Source: Hyphomicrobiales bacterium
Lineage (GTDB): Bacteria; Pseudomonadota; Alphaproteobacteria; Rhizobiales; Rhizobiaceae
NCBI GenBank assembly: GCA_900468805.1
Contig: UEIF01000023.1
Span: 44,548-108,547 of the forward strand
Direction: 5' to 3'
Length of the DNA: 64,000 nt
Shown here: positions 43,593-52,974 of the stretch, piece by piece
Numbering within the stretch: position 1 is the first letter of the stretch
How the letters are laid out: every line of letters starts with the position of its first letter
The notes under the pieces: model-generated
What the model was told of the DNA's origin: nothing
The model's input: only the letters and a program-made list of their open reading frames with translations
The model's database searches: none
Translations under genes and position numbers: made by a program

Positions 43593-46500
43593 TCATGGAG
43601 CCTCCCGATCGGGGCGAGGCGCGCCGTATGCGAGATCGTCGATCTCAGGTTTGCTGAAATAGGAGCGAAACCGCGCGGAAACCCTGTCACTGAAATCGCT
43701 GACGATCAGGTGAAGCGCTGGAATGACGATCAACGACAACAAAGTCGAGGCAATCAGCCCTCCCGAAACGGCGATCGCCATTGGTGCACGGAATTCGCCG
43801 CCATCGCCTATCGCGAACATCGATGGCACCATGCCGCCAACCATCGCGAGCGTCGTCATGATGATGGGACGGGCACGTTCCTTGCAAGCCTCGACCATCG
43901 CCTCGTACCGTGAATGGCCATGGGCCTGGATCTCGACAGCAAAATCGACAAGCATGATCGAGTTCTTGGTCACGATGCCCATCAACATCAAGATGCCAAT
44001 GACAACGGGAAGTGAGATGGGCGTTCCCGTCAGGAAAAGTGCGAAAGCCACTCCCCCGACCGACAATGGAAGCGCGGCGAGAATGGTCACCGGCGTGAAC
44101 ACATTGCCGAATAACAATATCAGGACGATGAGGACAAGCATGAGGCCCGAGCCCATCGCGATGGCGAAGTTGTGAAACACATCACCTTGCGTATCGGAGT
44201 CGCCCGTTGCCTGTATGCGCACTCCCTCGGGCAAGGACCGAATGGTTTTCAGATCAGCCAACAGCGCTACACCCTGCCCGAGCGTCAATCCCTCATCCAA
44301 GTCGGCGCCGATCTTGATTGTTCGCTCGCGATCAAAACGATCGATCGACGAGACGGTTTCGTCGAATCGGAAGTCGACTACACTGGACAGGGGTACATTA
44401 TGGCCAGCGGCCGTCGGCACGCCAAGTAACTCGAGCGCCGCCATATCGTTGCGGCTCTGGCGGGCGAGTAACAGGCGGATGGGAATCTGACGGCTCCCCT
44501 CGATGAACTTCGGCAAGTTGCTGTCCACATCCCCAATCGTTGAAATTCGGAGTGTTTCGGCGATCAATGCGGTCGGGACACCAAGTACCGCGGCCTTGTC
44601 AGCCTTGACCTCCATTTTGAGTTCGGGCCGCATCGCAGCATTGTCCATTGCTGGATTGATGAACCCTTTCTGGGTCGCCATTTCAGCGACAATGGCGTCT
44701 GCTGCTTCCTGGGCATTGTCTCCATCTGTGCTCAGGACCGCGAAGGTTAGGTCCCGATCGCCGCTTGCGTTGAGAAACCGCAGACGAACATCAGGAATGT
44801 TCGAGAGTATTCTCTTGACGGCATCCTCGACCTTGAAAGAAGAGAGTTCCCGCTCAGACATGTGAACGAGGTCAATGGAGACCGCGGCGCGACGGACATC
44901 AAGTTCCCCCGACGGGCTCGTCCCACCTCGAATGAACACGCCTTCGACCTCCTTTAGCTGGCGAATCCGCTGAGCGATTTCGTCAGTGACGGCCCTAGTT
45001 TCAGCGAGCGTCGATCCCGCCGGCAGTTCCAACGACAGGGAGAGGCGACCGTTGTCTTCCTCGGGTAAAAACGCGTTCGGAAGCGTTAGAAGTGCGGCGA
45101 TGGAAATCGCGAAGAAAGTGACCGCGGCTGCGACGGTCGTCCATTTGCGGCGAAGTTGCTGCCTCAACACCTTCTCGTATATCCTCCCGGCAAGGCTCTG
45201 CGACCTTTCCCGATGCGGGAGACTGGTCATGATGTATGCCGCCATGATTGGGGTGATGAGCCGGGCGACCAAGAGCGAGAAGAAGACAGAGATGGCGACG
45301 GTGAGACCGAACTCCTTGAAGTAGAGGCCAGTGACCCCTTTCATCAAGCCTACCGGCGCGAACACGGCGATAATGGTCGCCGAGATTGCGATCACAGCCA
45401 GCCCGATTTCATCTGACGCATCGAGAGCGGCGCGATACGCGGATTTCCCTATGTTGCGATGGCGCACGACATTCTCGATCTCAACGATCGCGTCATCGAC
45501 AAGGATGCCTGTCACAAGAGTAATCGCTAGCAGGCTGAGGATGTTCAGCGAAAACCCTAGCATATCGATGGCGAAGAATGTTGGCAGGATAGAGAGGGGA
45601 AGCGCGACTGCCGCCACGAGCGTCGCACGCCAGTCTCGCAAAAACAGGAAAACGACGACGACGGCGAGAAATGCGCCTTCTAGCAGGGTGTCGATCGCCG
45701 ATCGATAATTTCCGGAGGTGAAGCTGACGCTGTCGTCCACAACTGCGAACTTCACCAGGGGATACTTCGGTCCTAATTTGTGCAAGGCCTCGGCCACCGA
45801 TGCCGCAACGGCCACGTCGCTCGCGCCGAGCGATCTGTATATGGAAAACCCGACGACGTCGGAGCCATTCAATGTCGCGAAATCGCGCGGTTCCGCCACG
45901 GTGTCGGAGAGCTCGCCGAGCTCGCCGAGAAGGATGTTCCGGGTTCCGGGTGTTGCGATACGAAGGCCTGCGAGATCATCGACGGTTTCGACGGCCGCCG
46001 CCGTCGTCAGCGCCTGTTCGCGGCCGTTGAGCTCACTACGTCCGCCGGAAGCGTCCAACTGGGTCGTCATCAGGCTTTTGTTCACGGTGCTTGCTGTCAA
46101 AGAGTACGCATGCAGCCGATTGGGGTCGATCTCGACATGAATTTCTCGCTCCACGCCGCCGACACGATCAATGCGGCCGACGCCCGGCACGCCTTGCAGC
46201 TCGCGAATGAGCGTGTCATCAATAAACCAGGAGATTTGCGACTTGCTCATTCCTTCTCCGGAAACAGCATAGGTCACGACAGCCTGTGACTCTTGCTCCA
46301 TTCGTTCGATAATCGGTTCATCGATCGTGTCCGGAAGATCGGATCTTATCTTGGTAATGGCGTCGCGAACATCGGTAACGGCACGGTCGGTCGAGACCAC
46401 GCCGAGCTCGAATTCGACCGTGGTCGTTGAGCGACCCTCCGTGATGGTTGACGTCAACTCCTCAACACCCGTCAACGACGCAATCGCATTCTCGACGAGT

Positions 46501-46700
46501 TTTGTTACTTCGGTCTCGAGTTCGCTCGGCTTCACCCCCGATTGATCGATGGTGACGGTTACCAGTGGGACGTTGATCGACGGGAAATAGGTGATCGGCA
46601 ATTTTATAAAACTGAAAATGCCGACGATCGTCAGGGCCGCGAACAGCAGGATTGACGGCAATGGGTTCCGGATTGCCCATGCGGAAATATTGCTGTTCAT
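43593..46700 (-). CDS. RND-family (AcrB/HAE1-type) efflux transporter
   Basis: 1035 residues, the usual length. It has one helix near the N-terminus, two large periplasmic loops and the remaining helices, including the proton-relay pair Asp-Asp in GILVDDAIVEIENV in helix 4. The periplasmic porter domain has the expected ILVDD/PIV-type surroundings and the C-terminal repeat (GIVTKNSIMLVDFA). It works with the upstream adaptor; no outer-membrane channel gene is in the window, so a shared TolC-like channel would be used. Its substrate cannot be read from sequence. Its ATG overlaps the stop of the adaptor. Confidence 0.92.
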   Translation of the reverse strand: MNSNISAWAIRNPLPSILLFAALTIVGIFSFIKLPITYFPSINVPLVTVTIDQSGVKPSELETEVTKLVENAIASLTGVEELTSTITEGRSTTTVEFELGVVSTDRAVTDVRDAITKIRSDLPDTIDEPIIERMEQESQAVVTYAVSGEGMSKSQISWFIDDTLIRELQGVPGVGRIDRVGGVEREIHVEIDPNRLHAYSLTASTVNKSLMTTQLDASGGRSELNGREQALTTAAAVETVDDLAGLRIATPGTRNILLGELGELSDTVAEPRDFATLNGSDVVGFSIYRSLGASDVAVAASVAEALHKLGPKYPLVKFAVVDDSVSFTSGNYRSAIDTLLEGAFLAVVVVFLFLRDWRATLVAAVALPLSILPTFFAIDMLGFSLNILSLLAITLVTGILVDDAIVEIENVVRHRNIGKSAYRAALDASDEIGLAVIAISATIIAVFAPVGLMKGVTGLYFKEFGLTVAISVFFSLLVARLITPIMAAYIMTSLPHRERSQSLAGRIYEKVLRQQLRRKWTTVAAAVTFFAISIAALLTLPNAFLPEEDNGRLSLSLELPAGSTLAETRAVTDEIAQRIRQLKEVEGVFIRGGTSPSGELDVRRAAVSIDLVHMSERELSSFKVEDAVKRILSNIPDVRLRFLNASGDRDLTFAVLSTDGDNAQEAADAIVAEMATQKGFINPAMDNAAMRPELKMEVKADKAAVLGVPTALIAETLRISTIGDVDSNLPKFIEGSRQIPIRLLLARQSRNDMAALELLGVPTAAGHNVPLSSVVDFRFDETVSSIDRFDRERTIKIGADLDEGLTLGQGVALLADLKTIRSLPEGVRIQATGDSDTQGDVFHNFAIAMGSGLMLVLIVLILLFGNVFTPVTILAALPLSVGGVAFALFLTGTPISLPVVIGILMLMGIVTKNSIMLVDFAVEIQAHGHSRYEAMVEACKERARPIIMTTLAMVGGMVPSMFAIGDGGEFRAPMAIAVSGGLIASTLLSLIVIPALHLIVSDFSDRVSARFRSYFSKPEIDDLAYGAPRPDREAP

Positions 46701-47932
46701 CGCGCCACACTCTCTTCGGCCTTTAACGAGGAAAGTTCGCCAGCTTTCAAACCGGAGGTCGGAACGGTCAGTATCCTTTCATCCGTCTTCAGGAAGCTAC
46801 CCGATTTGGTGACTACGATCTCGCCTTCCTTAACGCCGGAAAGGACCTCTATCGCGGCACCCGCCGGGGAACCGAGGATTACAGGGCGCAGGATCGCACG
46901 ATCGTTTTCAACGACAAAAACACTGGCTTCGCCATTCTGGATCCTGACGGCGGTGGCAGGTACCGTGACATTTGAACGCCGTGCGACCTCAATGCTGCCG
47001 TGGACGAACGCGCCTGGTACCAAGGCGTGACGCTGGTCGAGCGCCAGCCGCACCGTACCCATACGCGTGAAAGGATCTATCTGCGCCGCGCTCAATCGCA
47101 CGCGACCCTGGATCGTTTCGTGTTCACCGGCCACGCTCATCTCAGCTACCATCCCTTCTTCGAGGCGAACAAAGCTCGCTTCGCTCACATTGGCCTCCAT
47201 CTCGATGAGGCCGTCTTTCGCCAAGATGAATAGCGGGGCGCCTAAGGATGAGGTCATGGCGCCAATGCGTGCGTTGCGACTGAGAACCCTACCCGCTTCT
47301 GTCGCACGCACAGTGCTTCGTTCAATCGTCAACGCAATATCGGCGCGCTCGCGCTCGATCAGTTTTCGATCCGCCTCAGCCAGCATCAGCGATTGATGCG
47401 CAAGCTCGAGCAGGGACTTGACCCGAGAAAAGGCATTCTCGTGTTCATCGAGAAGCTGCTGGGACACAACTCCCCTGCCCACCAGTGATCTGCTTCGTTC
47501 GACAACTTTACGCGCCTCGCGCTCGTTGACGGCGGCGACGTCAACCCTACTCTGCTCTTGCGCGACAGCAGCCGCGGCGCGTGAAAGTTGAACCGTGTTT
47601 CTGTCAAGCGCGAAGCTCGCCTCCGCTACATCGAGTATTGCCAGTGGTTGACCCTTGGATACGACGGCGCCCACCTCGACGAGGATTTCCCTCACTTCCT
47701 TGCCTTCGATAAGCGCGTTTACCCTAATTTCCTCCTGCGCGATCAATGTTCCAACGGCCGCGACATGGTCGTAAATGGTGGCACGCTCTGCGGCGCCGAC
47801 ACTCACCGTTATGGCCTGTTGAGCCAACAATTTCCCGCCGGAACAGAGGGTCATCGAAGTAAACAATGCTGAGACCAAAAGCGATTTGACGGAACGCCCC
47901 GGTATGCATTTATGCTGTTTTCGATGCGTCAT
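46697..47932 (-). CDS. Periplasmic adaptor of the RND efflux pump (MFP family)
   Basis: About 411 residues. An N-terminal signal segment (SLLVSALFTSMTLCSGGKLLA) is followed by a barrel-sandwich half (VAAVGTLIAQEEIRVNALIEG), a coiled-coil hairpin of about 110 residues, the second lipoyl half and beta-barrel domains. It carries a Cys in CSGG that may not be a lipobox. The ATG at 47932 is taken; 47944 would be a GTG four residues earlier. It links the inner-membrane pump to an outer-membrane channel and is translated together with the pump gene. Confidence 0.88.
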   Translation of the reverse strand: MTHRKQHKCIPGRSVKSLLVSALFTSMTLCSGGKLLAQQAITVSVGAAERATIYDHVAAVGTLIAQEEIRVNALIEGKEVREILVEVGAVVSKGQPLAILDVAEASFALDRNTVQLSRAAAAVAQEQSRVDVAAVNEREARKVVERSRSLVGRGVVSQQLLDEHENAFSRVKSLLELAHQSLMLAEADRKLIERERADIALTIERSTVRATEAGRVLSRNARIGAMTSSLGAPLFILAKDGLIEMEANVSEASFVRLEEGMVAEMSVAGEHETIQGRVRLSAAQIDPFTRMGTVRLALDQRHALVPGAFVHGSIEVARRSNVTVPATAVRIQNGEASVFVVENDRAILRPVILGSPAGAAIEVLSGVKEGEIVVTKSGSFLKTDERILTVPTSGLKAGELSSLKAEESVAR

Positions 47933-48472
47933 CACTAGAACCACTGTTGGCCGTTTGCACCTTGCAGACGATTACTTCGCCCTTGTTATCGAGAGTGCGG
48001 CATGCCGGATGTGTTGATATTTTAAGATTTGTTGCAATCAGCCCCAAAAGCAGATCTCCTTACATGCGCCGCTTCCATCGATGGCGGCTCATTATTCTCG
48101 ATGTCCGGGGAAAGGGGTTCGCAGCTCTATCTTCCATCCTCTGCGGATTACGAAGACAGGAGCAATCCACTCAATTGTGGCACCGGCTCGTACAAGCGTG
48201 ACGCGCCTGTTTCCCTGCTATAGCTGTCCCGGCCCCCCTTGCTGCGGCGTTCACGGGGCCATTGAAGTAGAAAATTTGACCGGCAGCTTTCCGCTGGCAA
48301 AAACACGTAGGGCGTTGATGCTGGATTGATCAGGCCCGTCGAGATAACTCCTCATTCGGGCCGGAGCGCTTGTTCTCGTACCGAAGCAGTTCGGTGGGTC
48401 CACAACAGAGTCGATTTGTCTGAGTGAAGGCAGCTGCCAGTTATCCGTTGCCATGTGAGCTCGTTATCGCCT
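47933..48472. other. Gap upstream of the efflux operon
   Basis: Frames are short and contradictory on the two strands; no gene is supported. It should contain the promoter of the adaptor-pump operon on the minus strand. No regulator gene of the TetR or MarR type is found next to the pump. Confidence 0.4.
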
Positions 48473-49156
48473 TCAGCGAGCCGCGATGGGTAATTTCAGC
48501 TGTAGCTTGGAGAGAAGGGCGTCCGCGCCCTTGTCTATTCCGACTTTTGACGCACCGAGTGGGCCAAGGCTAGCGCCGACGTCTAACGCGCTCGGATACT
48601 GCTTGGAGACATAAGCCAGGAGTAGGTTGTTCGACGCGCTGTCATAGACCTCAACGGAATAATTGATTGAACCGCTGAGCGTTCCTTCTTTTCCACGTGC
48701 GGCTTGGAGCCCGTTTACGGCCAGACCCATCGGCATCAATTTTGCCACGGTCGAGATCACGACGGCGTTGGTCTTTGCGCCAGTCAGTTCAAGTTTGAGC
48801 CTAAGCGTGCCGGGACCTGGGATCTTTGTAAGTGCGTATTTGGGCCTAAGGCGGCCTTCGAATGACCGCTGCATGTAGGATGCAAGCTCGACCTTGTCCT
48901 TCTCGGTGATGCTGCCAAATTGATTATCGCGGTTTCGATAGATCTCCACAGGCTCAACGATTATAGCTGAGTACGCGCTAAAATCGACGGTTCCATGTGA
49001 GTAAATGAGTGGTATTTTTCCGTCCTTGTCTTGCGTATTGACGGATAGCTGCTTGGAAGATGCGATGCCTTGATACGCGATCGGATCGGTGCTCACACAG
49101 CCAGTGGAAACAGCAACGAGCGCAAAGAGACAAAATTGAATCGACTTGGTAACCAC
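48473..49156 (-). CDS. DUF3313-family lipoprotein
   Basis: 227 residues. The N-terminal signal ends in a lipobox (VAVSTGC), giving a lipidated Cys near residue 20. The body has the DUF3313 pattern: FSAYSAIIVEPVEIYRN, then GTLRLKLELTGAKTN, then SINYSVEVYDSASNNLLLAYV. Family members are outer-membrane lipoproteins of unknown function. It stands on its own between the efflux operon and a gene for a receiver-like protein. Confidence 0.72.
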   Translation of the reverse strand: MVTKSIQFCLFALVAVSTGCVSTDPIAYQGIASSKQLSVNTQDKDGKIPLIYSHGTVDFSAYSAIIVEPVEIYRNRDNQFGSITEKDKVELASYMQRSFEGRLRPKYALTKIPGPGTLRLKLELTGAKTNAVVISTVAKLMPMGLAVNGLQAARGKEGTLSGSINYSVEVYDSASNNLLLAYVSKQYPSALDVGASLGPLGASKVGIDKGADALLSKLQLKLPIAAR

Positions 49157-49249
49157 GGGTATCTCCTGGATGGGTAAGCGGATGTCTGGTCGGCGCGTGA
49201 TCGGAACGACCGCAGTGCGCAGAATCGGTAGGATTGAGAGAGCTTGGCG

Positions 49250-49693
49250 TCAGGTGAAGCGGTTGGAGATGGCGCGAATGCGTTCCGTCAACTTCGCCAT
49301 CATCGCGTTTTCGCAAGAACGACGCTTGGTTGTTGTAGGCACCGCGATAGGTGCGGATCGACGATCAACCAACGCGTTGATCCTTCGAGAAAGGGCCACC
49401 ATGTCAAGCTGCGATCCAGCCTCTGACATGGCGCGTGCTTGCGCCACGTTGAGGAAAACTTCGATATTTACGACCGGAAGGGGCCTGACGCGCCGGACGA
49501 TATCGATATTTGGGCGTGTGGTGACGATGAGGTCGTAACCGCCAACCGTAAGTTTACCTTCGAGGTCGGCCTGCGACGAAACGTGATTTGCGACGTACCC
49601 TTCTTCGTTCAGTTTGGCGACGATGCTCACCGCTGCCTCGGGCAAGAACACGAGGATTCGCGCAGGCATATGCTTTGCGGTGGGGTCGGTCAT
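49250..49693 (-). CDS. Receiver-fold-like protein with no conserved acidic residues
   Basis: About 147 residues. The first 75 follow the strand-helix rhythm of a response-regulator receiver (ARILVFLPEAAVSIVAKLNE, then GYDLIVTTRPN), but the double Asp of the acid pocket, the acceptor Asp and the Lys are absent: FLPEAA stands where VEDE would be and TTRPN at the acceptor loop. The rest is basic. Its ATG overlaps the stop of a histidine-kinase remnant (ATGA), so it was once co-expressed with that kinase. It may be an atypical output protein or be decaying itself. Confidence 0.5.
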   Translation of the reverse strand: MTDPTAKHMPARILVFLPEAAVSIVAKLNEEGYVANHVSSQADLEGKLTVGGYDLIVTTRPNIDIVRRVRPLPVVNIEVFLNVAQARAMSEAGSQLDMVALSRRINALVDRRSAPIAVPTTTKRRSCENAMMAKLTERIRAISNRFT

Positions 49694-50124
49694 GACGCAT
49701 ATCTCCTTGGTTGACCGAACGATAGAAAGTTCCCGCGCTCCATTATGTTCAGTTTTGTTAAGTTATATGTACGGCTCAGACTGCCGAAACCCCTCCTTGG
49801 GTCGTTCCCGGAATGGGATGCTACACGCGATGTCCGAGTGCCCGTGTTGAACCCTGGCAGCACTATTCTAACTTCCAACCCGCGAGGTTGACGATCGCGC
49901 AAGGACAACTCGCCACCATGAGATTTGACGGTATCGTCGACTATCGAGAGCCCAAGTCCGAAACCGCGTTTGCTTGAGGAATTTCGAGACGCATCGACCT
50001 TGAAGAACGGCGCAAGCACGCGTTTATGCAGCTCTTTGGGCAGGCTCGGGCCGTCATCTCCAATAGTGATTACGCCCGCACCATCCGACAGCTGTTCCAG
50101 CGCGATTTCGGTCGTTGCCGCTAG
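49690..50124 (-). pseudogene. C-terminal remnant of a histidine kinase, cut off next to an IS6-family element
   Basis: From about 50124 the minus strand reads LAATTEIALEQLSDGAGVIT, then GDDGPSLPKELHKRV, then APFFKVDASRNSSSKRGFGL and GLSIVDDTVKSHGG, ending at a TGA at 49690. These are the G1 (DDGP), F and G2 boxes of a HATPase_c domain. The N box, HisKA and sensor are missing, replaced by DNA of the IS6-family element. A start at 50019 would still leave only the ATP-lid half. Insertion of the IS is the likely cause of the loss. Confidence 0.72.
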
Positions 50125-50179
50125 GCGGGTGGCATCGTAAACTTAACGAAAGACGGACATCGATATGAGATGACGGGTC

Positions 50180-50851
50180 ATGACGAACCGTGATCCGCTC
50201 TATCACCGCCACCGCTTTCCCGCCGAAATTATCGCCCAAGCCGTCTGGCTCTATTTCGGCTTCCCTCTCAACCTGCGGATGGAGGAGGACATACTGGCCG
50301 CCCGTGGCATCATGGTTACGCATCAAACGGTCCAGCTGTGGGCTGAGAAAATCGGATGTGCCTTTGCCAACGAGATCCGCCGTCGCTCATCCGGTCGGCT
50401 CGGCGATAAGTGGCACCTCGATGAAGCTGTCGTTTCGATCGGCGGCGAGAAGCACTGGCTGTGGGGCGCCGTCGATCAGGATGGTTTCGCTCTTGAATTG
50501 CTGGTTCAAAGTCGCTGAAATGCCCAGGCGGTCCGGCGTTTGATGCGAAAACTGTTAAAGGGTCACGGCCGCGCGCTGCGTGTGATGGTTACTAACAAGC
50601 TTCGATCCTACGATGCCGCAAAGCGTGAGATCATGCCCGGCGTTGAACATCGCGCTCACAAGGGGCTGAACAATCGAGCAGAGAATTCCCGTCAGCCAAT
50701 CAGGCGGCGAGACCGGATCATGAAATGCTTCAAGTCGAAGCGACATTGGCAACGCTTCGTCTCCATCCATGATCCGATTGCCAACCTGTTTACATCCCGC
50801 GCCACGACGTCATCTCAAGCCACTATCGCGAACTACGTGCTGCGGCGATGA
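50180..50851 (+). pseudogene. IS6-family transposase with an in-frame stop
   Basis: The sequence begins MTNRDPLYHRHRFPAEIIAQ, then AVWLYFGFPLNLR, matching the IS6 (IS26-like) DDE transposase start. The catalytic acids are visible: Asp in WHLDEAVV, Asp in GAVDQDG and Glu in NRAENSRQP. Codon 113 is TGA at 50516-50518, after LLVQSR and before NAQAVRRLMRKL; intact relatives usually have Arg here, so a single C-to-T change would explain it. The rest is open to 50851. The full product would be about 223 residues. Unless the stop is read through, the transposase is dead. The terminal repeats could not be identified. Confidence 0.8.
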
Positions 50852-50897
50852 GCCTGAACCAACTAACGATCCTCCCAGCTCTTCGAAAGAGAAACAA

Positions 50898-51290
50898 ATG
50901 ATCACAACGCATTTTTTTAAAGACAAGGTCGATAGCGCTGCGGCGGCTGCTTTGCTCGGTGCCCAGCGAATTCAGGAGGCCATAATTCAACATGGAAAAG
51001 CAAGCATCGTTGTGGCGACGGGTGCAAGCCAATTTGAAATGCTGGAAGCACTCACCGCTCTTGAAGGAATCGACTGGTCGCGAGTGACGGGTTTTCATCT
51101 GGACGAATACGTGAGCATGTCGGAGACCTCGGACGCGAGCTTCCGGCGCTATCTGAAGGATTGGTTTGTTCGAAACTCCCGGAGTTGGGCGCGTTTCATT
51201 TGTGAAAGGTGACGCACCCGACATCGAAGCAGAACTATGCCGACTGAACGCTCTGCTAGATTAACATCCCATCGACGTGACATTCGCGGG
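50898..51290 (+). pseudogene. Broken nagB-like (glucosamine-6-phosphate deaminase) fragment
   Basis: From the ATG at 50898 the product reads SIVVATGASQFEMLEALTAL, then GIDWSRVTGFHLDEYVSM, which is the N-terminal half of the NagB/SugI family with its sugar-phosphate loop. The frame fails after about base 51180. A shifted frame continues with FVKGDAPDIEAELCRLNALL to a stop at 51262-51264 and the homology ends near 51290. NagB makes fructose-6-phosphate and ammonia from glucosamine-6-phosphate. With at least one frameshift and no C-terminal half, the enzyme is not made. Confidence 0.65.
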
Positions 51291-51311
51291 TAGCCGCTTC
51301 GCACGCCTATC

Positions 51312-51686
51312 TCATTTCCTCGGGTGAGACCGTACAGTGAGCTTGTTTCCGTCAGGGTCCCGAAGATATGCTACGAATGCCCCGTTCGGCCGCTCCGCAG
51401 GCTCGCTCTCAATTGCCGTGCCACCATGCGCGGTACCGGCGGCATGCCACGCTAGAACATGGTCACGGCTTGCAGCACCTATACCGATCGTCCCGCCGTT
51501 GGCTGCAGTCGCCGCCTTACCATCGATCGGCTTTGTGATCATCAGTCGGCCCCCCTCGTGAGCGTAGATCAGTCGGCCTCTCGCATCCATCTCTCCGGGC
51601 TTGCCTCCTAATGCAGCGAAGGTGGCGTCGTAGAAGCTTCTGGCCCGCTCCAGGTCGTTGCTTCCGATCATCACGTGAGTGAACAT
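51312..51686 (-). CDS. VOC-superfamily (glyoxalase/dioxygenase-fold) protein
   Basis: 124 residues, one VOC module. The start THVMIGSNDLERARSFYDAT and the end VAYLRDPDGNKLTVRSH are typical, with the usual metal ligands on the first strand (His4) and last strand (Asp/Asn near 113). Members isomerise or cleave small ligands, or bind drugs. With only one module it would be a homodimer. It stands alone. A neighbouring AraC regulator 45 bases upstream on the same strand could be co-transcribed with it. Its substrate is unknown. Confidence 0.8.
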   Translation of the reverse strand: MFTHVMIGSNDLERARSFYDATFAALGGKPGEMDARGRLIYAHEGGRLMITKPIDGKAATAANGGTIGIGAASRDHVLAWHAAGTAHGGTAIESEPAERPNGAFVAYLRDPDGNKLTVRSHPRK

Positions 51687-51731
51687 GCTTCATCTCCTGC
51701 AGGGTGCTTCAGTAACTGTGTTCCCCGACAC

Positions 51732-52538
51732 TTAACGGTAGAAGTTTCCTAGATACTTTGCTGGCGATGCGCCGAGGGCTTTCTTGAACATGGTGATGAA
51801 TGCAGACACGGATTCATATCCGAGTTCGCCCGAAACCTGCTGCACCGTCGCCCCCGCTGCAAGGCTTCGGATTGCGATGATCAATTGCAACTGCTGTCGC
51901 CAACGGCCGAAGGTCAAGCCAGTCTGCTGCTGAACAAGACGAGCGAGAGAATTCTCGCTCATTGCCACTCGCTTTGCCCATTGCGCCATCGTGCTCCGGT
52001 CAGACGGGTCATCGACCAATACCGATGCGATCAAGTCAAGGCGAGGCTCATCTGTCAGGGGTAGATGCAGATCCTCTACCGGCATCCGCGATAAAGCCGA
52101 TAGAAGCAGCGTCGAAATTAAATCAGCATGGGCGTTCGCGACGGGGGACTGGTCAGCCATCTCGATGATGAGCTCTCTGACGAGCGGGGAAAGCGAAAGC
52201 GTGCAACATCGATCCGGCAGATCGGCAGCACCCGGCTCAATGAACAGAAAGAACAAACGTGCGTTGGCGGTCGCCACATTGCTGTGCAGCATCCCTCCCG
52301 GAACCCAGACGCCGCAATGAGGTGGCACCATCCACATCCCGCTGGGAACGCGACATGTCACCCCTCCCCGTAACGCCATGACGAGCTGCCCCTTTCGATG
52401 ACGATGCTCAGGTGCTTCGCGTTCGTTCTGCGACACGTCGATCCTCACGGCGCGCGCAAGCGCGGCAGAGTTTTCGAGATCATGATCGACGAGGGCTGCA
52501 GAAAGGGATAGCCGCGTTTGGTGGGATTCAGTGATCAT
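51732..52538 (-). CDS. AraC-family transcriptional regulator
   Basis: 268 residues. The N-terminus is a cupin-like effector domain (HRHRKGQLVMALRGGVTCRV, then PPHCGVWVPGGMLH). The C-terminus has the two helix-turn-helix motifs (SENSLARLVQQQTGLTFGRW, then VQQVSGELGYESVSAFITMF and GASPAKYL). It lies divergent to the FUSC efflux operon, so it may control it in response to an aromatic or hydrophobic effector, or control the VOC gene downstream. Its 5' end is 70 bases from the first start on the other strand. Confidence 0.85.
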   Translation of the reverse strand: MITESHQTRLSLSAALVDHDLENSAALARAVRIDVSQNEREAPEHRHRKGQLVMALRGGVTCRVPSGMWMVPPHCGVWVPGGMLHSNVATANARLFFLFIEPGAADLPDRCCTLSLSPLVRELIIEMADQSPVANAHADLISTLLLSALSRMPVEDLHLPLTDEPRLDLIASVLVDDPSDRSTMAQWAKRVAMSENSLARLVQQQTGLTFGRWRQQLQLIIAIRSLAAGATVQQVSGELGYESVSAFITMFKKALGASPAKYLGNFYR

Positions 52539-52608
52539 CTGAGAGAATATCTAAATTCCCCTACGTGCTTTGTCGATAGGGTCGTCCGAAAGAATTCGGA
52601 GAATGACG

Positions 52609-52974
52609 ATGGCGATACACGAGCATGCCCCTCACTGGTGGTCTGATATCTTCCAGACTGAATTTCGGCTGCCTCAGAAGCGCTATCGCAGGCTTTACAT
52701 CTTGCCTCCACAATATGTGCGCGTCGGGCCTAGTCGCGTAGCCAGTGCGCGAAAGGTTACGAAAGCCTTCCTTCTGAGGGTCCGCGGGTTCTTTGGCCAC
52801 CAGCTGCCAGCCGCTTCGGCTGTTTCGTGCGCCGACCCGCTCGACGCTTATATGCATGCCTGCATCGCGGTTCCGTTCTTTTGCTACGTCTCGCCCGCGA
52901 TCTACGGCTTCACCGGCGCCATGGAAGAGCAAGGCGTCTCGCGGAAGAACCACCAGTCGGGAGATGACTTGTGA
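52609..52974 (+). CDS. Small protein of unknown function at the head of the FUSC operon
   Basis: About 121 residues from the ATG at 52609, with GGAG eight bases upstream. Its stop overlaps the GTG of the FUSC gene (GTGA), which suggests translational coupling and supports that it is real. A hydrophobic stretch near residues 85-103 (ACIAVPFFCYVSPAIYGFTG) could be a membrane helix. No family is recognised. The start at 52570 has no support. It may also be an artefact of a leader. Confidence 0.4.
   Translation: MAIHEHAPHWWSDIFQTEFRLPQKRYRRLYILPPQYVRVGPSRVASARKVTKAFLLRVRGFFGHQLPAASAVSCADPLDAYMHACIAVPFFCYVSPAIYGFTGAMEEQGVSRKNHQSGDDL

Noticed and set aside
47947..48329. Short plus-strand frames in the gap upstream of the efflux operon
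   Set aside because: Several frames overlap each other with no motif or ribosome site.
52561..52953. A minus-strand frame of 130 codons opposite the first gene of the FUSC operon
   Set aside because: It overlaps a plus-strand gene that is coupled to FUSC by a GTGA overlap, and it would have to start inside it.
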